From Halopiger xanaduensis SH-6 (lineage in GTDB: Archaea > Halobacteriota > Halobacteria > Halobacteriales > Natrialbaceae), in the NCBI RefSeq assembly GCF_000217715.1, contig NC_015666.1, positions 2,926,270-2,990,269 on the forward strand: a DNA stretch of 64,000 nt, written 5' to 3'. Below are positions 59,813-64,000 of this stretch, in pieces. Below the pieces are notes generated by a model. It made no database searches, was not told the DNA's origin, and saw only the letters and a list, made by a program, of their open reading frames with translations. The position numbers and the translations under genes are program-made. Numbering within the stretch: position 1 is the stretch's first letter; each line of letters opens with the position of its first letter.

Positions 59813-60738
59813 CGATCACCCTCCGTTCCCGCGTCGGCGACTTCCGTCGACGACTCCTCGAGGTCGGCGAGCACGGCCGCTAAGTCCTCGCGGTACTCCT
59901 CGGAGAGGCGGGTCAGCGGCGACCGCAGACGTGCCGGGCCGTAGCCGCGGATCTGCATGGCCTCCTTGACCGGGATGGGGTTGGTCTCGACGAACAGTTC
60001 GCGGAACAGCGGCCCGAGTTCGTGGTGGAGCGCTCGAGCGCGCGCGTAGTCGCCGTCGAGCGCCGCGCCGACCATCGCACAGGTGCGCTCGGGTTCGATG
60101 TTGGCGGCGACGCTGATCGCGCCCGTCGCGCCGACCGACAGCATCGGCAGGGTGAGCGCGTCGTCGCCCGAGAGGACGGCGAAGTCCTCGTCGCGCGTCC
60201 GTTCGACGACCTCGCCGATCTGGCCGAGGTCGCCGCTGGCGGCCTTGTAGCCCGCGATGTTCTCGTGGCTCGCCAGTTCGACGGCCGTGTCGGGCTCGAT
60301 GTTCCGTCCCGTCCGCGAGGGGACGTTGTAGACGATCTGGGGCAGGTCGACCGCGTCGGCGATCGTCCGGTAGTGGTCGACGAGGCCGCGCTGCTCGGGC
60401 TTGTTGTAGTACGGCGAGATCAGGAGGAGGCCGTCCGCGCCCGCGTCGGCCGCGCGCTCGGACAACTCGAGCGCTTCGCGGGTGTTGTTCGAGCCGGTGC
60501 CCGCGATGACGGGCACGTCGTCGACGGCCTCGATGACGGCCTCGACGACGCGGACGTGTTCGTCGTGGGTCAGCGTCGCCGATTCGCCGGTGGAGCCGAC
60601 GGGGACCAGCCCGTCGACGCCCGCGGCCTCGAGCCGCTGGGCGTCTTCTTGGAGCGTTTCGAAGTCGATGCGTTCGTCGTCGTCGAAGGGCGTACACATC
60701 GCCGGGAAGACGCCCTCGAGGTCGAGTGGTGTGCTCAT
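59809..60738 (-). CDS. dapA: 4-hydroxy-tetrahydrodipicolinate synthase
   Basis: A 309-residue TIM-barrel aldolase condensing pyruvate with aspartate semialdehyde, first step of the lysine branch. Motifs are 'GVFPAMCTPFDDDERID', 'GLVPVGSTGESATLTHDEH', 'LLISPYYNKPEQRGLVDHY', 'QIVYNVPSRTGRNI' (active-site Tyr) and 'NIAGYKAASGDLGQIGEVV', where the lysine forms the Schiff base with pyruvate. I start at ATG 60738 (MSTPLDLEG). The frame remains open for 77 codons upstream, but that sequence is His/Arg/Thr-rich low complexity and is treated as leader. First gene of the cluster. Confidence 0.94.
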   Translation of the reverse strand: MSTPLDLEGVFPAMCTPFDDDERIDFETLQEDAQRLEAAGVDGLVPVGSTGESATLTHDEHVRVVEAVIEAVDDVPVIAGTGSNNTREALELSERAADAGADGLLLISPYYNKPEQRGLVDHYRTIADAVDLPQIVYNVPSRTGRNIEPDTAVELASHENIAGYKAASGDLGQIGEVVERTRDEDFAVLSGDDALTLPMLSVGATGAISVAANIEPERTCAMVGAALDGDYARARALHHELGPLFRELFVETNPIPVKEAMQIRGYGPARLRSPLTRLSEEYREDLAAVLADLEESSTEVADAGTEGDR

Positions 60739-61216
60739 GGTGATCGTGTGGTCGTGGTGGTCTCGTGGTCGCCGCGATCGTGGGTCGCGGTGATCGCGGC
60801 GGTCGTTGTATCGTGTGTCGGTCAGCGGTCGTGTAGTAGTTGTTGATCGATCGTGAACTCCAGTTCGGATCCGGACGCCGGTCGCGGTCGACTCGCGTCC
60901 GGCGGTCCGCCTCTCGAGTTCGTTCCACGCACGTCGTCGTCGTCGGTCGCACCCGGGACGAGCCGCCACGCTCGCCTCGAGCGCAGTTAGACGCGTTTAC
61001 GTTTCGGACGTTTCGAAAAACGAGGGGCAGCGCCGCTCGCGACGTGACCGACGATCGACGGAGCGACGCGGCGCATATGCGTTACACGACGTCGAACTAC
61101 CTTATCCGTTGTGACTTCTTGCAGGATTCGTCGCCGCTTCCGTAGCGGACGGTAATGGCCATTATCACGGACAATGCACGAATTTTATAGGTCCGAGTGC
61201 TAACTAGCCACCGCAT
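60739..61216. other. 478-base divergent control region of dapA and htpX
   Basis: The 110-120 bases next to dapA are C/A-rich and repetitive on the transcribed strand (many CGA, CAC and ACC triplets, few G runs) and contain no TATA box at the leaderless distance. The nearest candidates are AT-rich patches at about 60993-61020, which would give dapA a leader of some 250 nt, uncommon in this group. On the right the htpX promoter has a TATA box and a 12-base palindrome. No gene is supported; a 22-codon open frame at 61077 shows nothing recognisable. Confidence 0.5.
61153..61190 (+). promoter_or_regulatory. htpX promoter with upstream palindrome
   Basis: The perfect 12-base palindrome TAATGGCCATTA (61153-61164) lies 19 bases upstream of the TATA box TTTATAG (61184-61190), which itself is 27-33 bases before the htpX ATG. 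The palindrome is at a typical activator or repressor distance and may bind a stress regulator. Confidence 0.55.
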
Positions 61217-62050
61217 ATGAACAAAACTGGGTTACAACTGCGGATGGCGGTGGCCGGATCGATCCTGTTCGGCCTCTATCTGGCCGCAGCGTGGTTCTTC
61301 TCGATCCTGTTCGGGGTCAGCTTCGTCATCGTGCTGATTCCGAGCATCGTCCTGCTACCGGCGGGACAGTACAAACTCGGCAAGTGGCTCGCGGTCAGAA
61401 GCACGGGTGCCGAGGACATGCCCGAAGAGGGCCAGTACCGGCGGGTTCACGAGATGACCGAATCGCTCTGCCGGGACATGAACATGGACAAGCCCCGGCT
61501 GATGGTCGCCGACATGGGCGTCCCTAACGCCTTCGCCACCGGCCGGAAGGGAGCCGGCATCGTCGTCGTCTCGAGCGAACTCATGCGCCTGCTCGACGAG
61601 GACGAACTCGAGGGGGTCATCGCCCACGAGCTGGCTCACCTCAAGAACCGCGACACGGTCATAATGGTGCTCGGGCAGTCGATCGCGACCGTCGTGAGCT
61701 ACGCCGTGTTCTTCCTCGTCCAGGCGCTGGGTGACGAAAACCCCGGCGGCTTCATCATCGCGTGGATCGCCTCGATCATCGCGAACTTCCTCGTGATGAT
61801 CTTCGTGATGGCGATCTCGCGGTACCGCGAGTACGTCGCCGACGACACCGCCCGCCAGTACATCGGCAGCGGCGACCCGCTCGCGCGCGCCCTCGAGAAG
61901 ATCTCCGCGGGCGCCGAGGGTCGCGAGCCGCGAGTCGAGGACAGCGGCGTCAACGCCCTGTGTATCTTCAACGCCGACCGCAGCATGCTCCAGCGGATCT
62001 TCTCGACGCACCCGCCGACGGAGAAGCGCATCGAGAAACTCCGAAGCTAA
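61217..62050 (+). CDS. htpX: membrane zinc metalloprotease HtpX
   Basis: A 277-residue M48 protease for quality control of membrane proteins. Two N-terminal helices ('AVAGSILFGLYLAAAWFFSILFGVSFVIVLIPSIVLLPAG'), the catalytic 'GVIAHELAHLKNRDT' (HExxH in the form HELAH), two more helices, and the third zinc ligand Glu in 'SRYREYVADDTARQ' are present. The end has 'STHPPTEKRIEKL', typical of the family. Length is normal. It is heat- or stress-regulated in other organisms, and the palindrome upstream fits that. Confidence 0.93.
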   Translation: MNKTGLQLRMAVAGSILFGLYLAAAWFFSILFGVSFVIVLIPSIVLLPAGQYKLGKWLAVRSTGAEDMPEEGQYRRVHEMTESLCRDMNMDKPRLMVADMGVPNAFATGRKGAGIVVVSSELMRLLDEDELEGVIAHELAHLKNRDTVIMVLGQSIATVVSYAVFFLVQALGDENPGGFIIAWIASIIANFLVMIFVMAISRYREYVADDTARQYIGSGDPLARALEKISAGAEGREPRVEDSGVNALCIFNADRSMLQRIFSTHPPTEKRIEKLRS

Positions 62051-62146
62051 CGCGGCTGGGCCCGACTCTTGCTATTCGGGCCGCGCGGCACACGGTTCCG
62101 ACGCTGATCGCCGCGATTTTTACGGATGGCCGCCGGACGTTAGGCC

Positions 62147-62644
62147 GTGACCGAAATTCATCCCGGCCAGCGCGTCGCCGTTCTCGTCGACGCCCAAAAC
62201 CTCTACCACTCGGCACAGAGTCTCTACAGCCGCAACATCGACTATTCGTCGCTGCTCGAGAAGGCCGTACAGGACCGCCAGCTCACCCGCGCGATCGCCT
62301 ACGTGATCCGCGCGGACGCCCCCGAAGAGGAGAGCTTTTTCGAGGCGCTGGTCGACATCGGCTTCGAGCCGAAGATCAAGGATATCAAGACCTTCGCCGA
62401 CGGCTCCAAGAAGGCCGACTGGGACGTCGGCATGAGCTTGGACGCGGTGACGCTCGCGAACCACGTCGACACGATCGTCCTCTGTACGGGTGACGGCGAC
62501 TTCTCGCGACTCTGCTCGCACCTGCGCCACGAGGGCGTCCGCGTCGAGGTGATGGCGTTCGAATCCTCGACCGCCGACGAACTCGTCGACGCGGCCGACT
62601 CCTTCCTCGATCTGGACGAGCGGCGCGAAACGTTCCTGCTGTAA
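62147..62644 (+). CDS. NYN-domain nuclease-like protein (LabA/DUF88)
   Basis: A 165-residue protein with the PIN-like NYN fold. Acidic metal-site residues are in 'VAVLVDAQNLYHSAQ', 'KADWDVGMSLDAVTLA' and 'DTIVLCTGDGDFSRLCSHLRHEGVRVEVMAF'. Members are putative RNases; partners and substrates in archaea are unknown. It starts at GTG 62147, 96 bases after htpX. Full length for the short archaeal version, without added RNA-binding domains. Confidence 0.87.
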   Translation: MTEIHPGQRVAVLVDAQNLYHSAQSLYSRNIDYSSLLEKAVQDRQLTRAIAYVIRADAPEEESFFEALVDIGFEPKIKDIKTFADGSKKADWDVGMSLDAVTLANHVDTIVLCTGDGDFSRLCSHLRHEGVRVEVMAFESSTADELVDAADSFLDLDERRETFLL

Positions 62645-62752
62645 GGTCGTCCGGTATCCTCGCAGCAGCCACGCGTCGCTGGTGTGCGTTTCGAGCGTTC
62701 AGAGAGAAATCCGTAGCGTCGATTGCTGTCCCGTCCTCGGCCTCCCGACCGG

Positions 62753-62917
62753 TTACGCTTCTCGAGCGACGGTCGTCAGTACCGCGCCCGTCCCCGCGAT
62801 CAGCGCCGTCCCCGTCAGCAGCGACACGAGCGGCGGGTCGAGCGCCGCCGGCCCGACGAACGTCAGGCCGCTGACCGCGAGCAGCCCGAGCCCGAGGCCG
62901 ATCTGCGTCAGATCCAT
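62753..62917 (-). CDS. small two-helix membrane protein
   Basis: A 54-residue protein (MDLTQIGLGLGLLAVSGLTF...) with two hydrophobic helices, 'IGLGLGLLAVSGLTFVG' and 'LVSLLTGTALIAGTGAVL', joined by a Pro-rich turn (PAALDPPL) and a short charged end. The codon use is haloarchaeal and the AT-rich TATATA sequence (62938-62946) is 21-29 bases upstream, which supports a leaderless gene. Family unknown. Confidence 0.65.
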   Translation of the reverse strand: MDLTQIGLGLGLLAVSGLTFVGPAALDPPLVSLLTGTALIAGTGAVLTTVAREA

Positions 62918-63116
62918 CGGACTCGACTATCCGCTCGGCGTATATAATGGTCATGATGCGTCGCTCCCGTGCTCATCGATGGGTAGCAGCGCTCTCGAGC
63001 CACCTGCGCGTCATCCCGTTACATCCGATGGCCGGTCGGAGAGCCGGACCGATCCTCGGAACCGCCGCCGGGACAGGTCGAAGGGCTTTCGACGGGCCGA
63101 GCCGAACGGCGACCCA

Positions 63117-63611
63117 ATGAGCGAGGTCGCTGACGGGAACGCGGATCTGACGACGCTTCGGACGATCGCGGACTACCAGTTCGGTGCGGGGGCGGGCACG
63201 GCACTCTTTCCGCCTACCGAAACCGACTCACTCGAGATCACCCGGACTTCCTCCGGGCGACCGCGACAGGTCCACGCCGACGCCGGCCGTATCGTCTCCT
63301 TCGGCACCGACGGCCGGTTCACGCTCGGCCTCGAGGGCGGTCGCCGGCTCGACGCGGCGCTCGAGCATCCCGCCTACCGCGTGGTCGTCGACGACGAGAG
63401 CGAACCGTTCGTCCGCGAGGAGAAGAACGTCTTCGCGAAGTTCGTCCTCGAGGCGGGGCCGGAAATCCGGCCGGGCGACGAAGTGCTGGTCGTCCACGAG
63501 CGCGGGGAGTTGCTCGCGGTCGGCCGAGCGGAACTCGACGCAGCGGCCATCGCCGATTTCGATACGGGGATGGCCGTCAACGTTCGCGAGGGTGCGCCCG
63601 CGGAGCGGTGA
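63117..63611 (+). CDS. PUA-domain protein
   Basis: A 164-residue protein with an N-terminal part ('LTTLRTIADYQFGAGAGTALFPP') and a C-terminal PUA domain ('PRQVHADAGRIVSFGTDGRFTLGLEGGRRLDAAL', 'NVFAKFVLEAGPEIRPGDEVLVVHERGELLAVGRAEL'). PUA domains bind structured RNA, often in tRNA or rRNA modification. The layout matches the small haloarchaeal and euryarchaeal PUA proteins related to the C-terminus of archaeosine tRNA-guanine transglycosylase. I start at ATG 63117 (MSEVADGNADL). Confidence 0.83.
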   Translation: MSEVADGNADLTTLRTIADYQFGAGAGTALFPPTETDSLEITRTSSGRPRQVHADAGRIVSFGTDGRFTLGLEGGRRLDAALEHPAYRVVVDDESEPFVREEKNVFAKFVLEAGPEIRPGDEVLVVHERGELLAVGRAELDAAAIADFDTGMAVNVREGAPAER

Positions 63612-63847
63612 GGACTGCGCGCTACGTACGGCCTGGATTGCGACGAGCGTCGCGTCGTCTCGGGAAGGCAACCCGTCCCTGTCCCCGTCCGGACGAACGG
63701 CCGACGTCCCGCGGTCGCCGCTATTTGCTGAGGCTGATTCTTCACGCTAGACTTTATTACGAGTTGACGCGAACGTTTCACGTACGAACATGTCAAGCGC
63801 GAAAACTACCCTCCCCGACGTGACCGGCCGCCGTGACTCGTGAGTCG

Positions 63848-64000
63848 ATGAACGACCAGCGTTCGCACCGGCAGCAGCTCCTCGATTCCGGGCTCGAGGT
63901 CTCACACCGGCTCGTCGACGTACTCGCGTCTAGCGCGATCATCGGAACGGCGGTGACGACGTCCGGCGCGGCCGTCGTCGGGATCGTCTACGTGGCCGGA
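63848..64000 (+). CDS. start of a membrane protein cut by the right edge
   Basis: From ATG 63848 the frame gives 'MNDQRSHRQQLLDSGLEVSH...' and then a Gly/Ala/Val/Ile-rich hydrophobic stretch that continues to the window edge. A TATA-like TTTATTA (about 63751-63757) lies before a tiny frame at 63790-63843 (17 codons, MSSAKTTLPDVTGRRDS), whose stop is four bases upstream of this ATG. That small frame could be a leader peptide, or the true N-terminus in a sequence containing a frameshift. The family cannot be judged from 51 residues. Confidence 0.5.
   Translation, partial: MNDQRSHRQQLLDSGLEVSHRLVDVLASSAIIGTAVTTSGAAVVGIVYVAG

Noticed and set aside
60739-60969. In-frame 77-codon upstream extension of dapA
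   Set aside because: It would encode His/Arg/Thr low-complexity sequence before a normal DapA start; known DapA proteins begin near 'LEGVFPAM'.
1-64000. CRISPR arrays, rRNA genes, IS elements, inteins and replication origin
   Set aside because: Reading both strands I saw no regularly spaced direct repeats, rRNA sequence, transposase motifs, intein splice motifs in the large conserved proteins, or Cdc6/ORB-like clusters.

Overview
This window is chromosomal DNA of an extremely halophilic archaeon (class Halobacteria). The evidence is the high-GC, GAC/GAG/GTC-rich coding sequence, the strongly acidic proteins, the lipoproteins with twin-arginine (Tat) signals, the TATA boxes only 25-30 bases before many start codons (leaderless mRNAs), and archaeal genes such as aIF5B, Nob1, Pus10, TrmY, SecD/SecF and a PurN-PurH fusion. 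Genus cannot be decided by eye; a Natrinema/Haloterrigena-like relative is plausible. Apart from two spots the window reads as ordinary core chromosome: no IS element, CRISPR array, rRNA operon or replication origin was seen.

Layout. 1-7.8 kb: a PAS/GAF sensor cut by the left edge, a 1.2 kb gene-free stretch, and a two-gene unit joining a Tat lipoprotein ligand binder to a chemotaxis transducer. 8.8-13.3 kb: a sugar-acid block (GH4 alpha-galactosidase-like enzyme, galactonate/gluconate dehydratase, KDG kinase, KDPG aldolase) that could run galactoside -> galactonate -> KDGal -> KDPGal -> pyruvate + glyceraldehyde-3-P. 13.3-14.3 kb: a foreign-looking AT-rich membrane-protein gene beside tRNA-Pro(CGG). 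14.3-26 kb: TrmY and Pus10 (tRNA position 54), HtrA, an S9 peptidase, RNase HII, SecD/SecF. 26-34.5 kb: Pgi, CPBP protease, Nob1, PRC-barrel protein, aIF5B and small conserved proteins. 34.6-37.6 kb: pyrG, guaA (ATP-PPase subunit) and a small protein in overlapping frames, followed by an unannotated, strongly folded candidate RNA (about 37766-37996). 38-46 kb: folate and molybdopterin enzymes, a dehydrogenase, a frame-shifted membrane-protein gene, isopentenyl-PP isomerase, a lipid kinase, an Lrp-type regulator and carA. 46.5-49.7 kb: an iron-siderophore binding lipoprotein with a flavoprotein behind a DtxR-like iron box, and a SIMPL lipoprotein. 49.8-55 kb: cysteine synthase, PurN-PurH, PurB and two half-size EamA transporters. 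55-60.7 kb: lysine/diaminopimelate genes dapA-dapB-dapD-(regulator)-lysA-dapE, without dapF. 61-64 kb: HtpX, an NYN protein, a PUA protein and a gene cut by the right edge.

The most interesting signals are: the candidate structured RNA at 37.77-38.00 kb with its own TATA-like box and intrinsic-terminator-like end; the binder-transducer pair with an inverted repeat upstream; the 4-base duplication (CATCCATC) that breaks a small membrane-protein gene at 40.98 kb; an isomerase that lacks the usual catalytic cysteine; the AT-rich orphan gene next to tRNA-Pro; and several palindromic operators sitting on predicted promoters (carA, iron operon, htpX, DUF7344 regulator).
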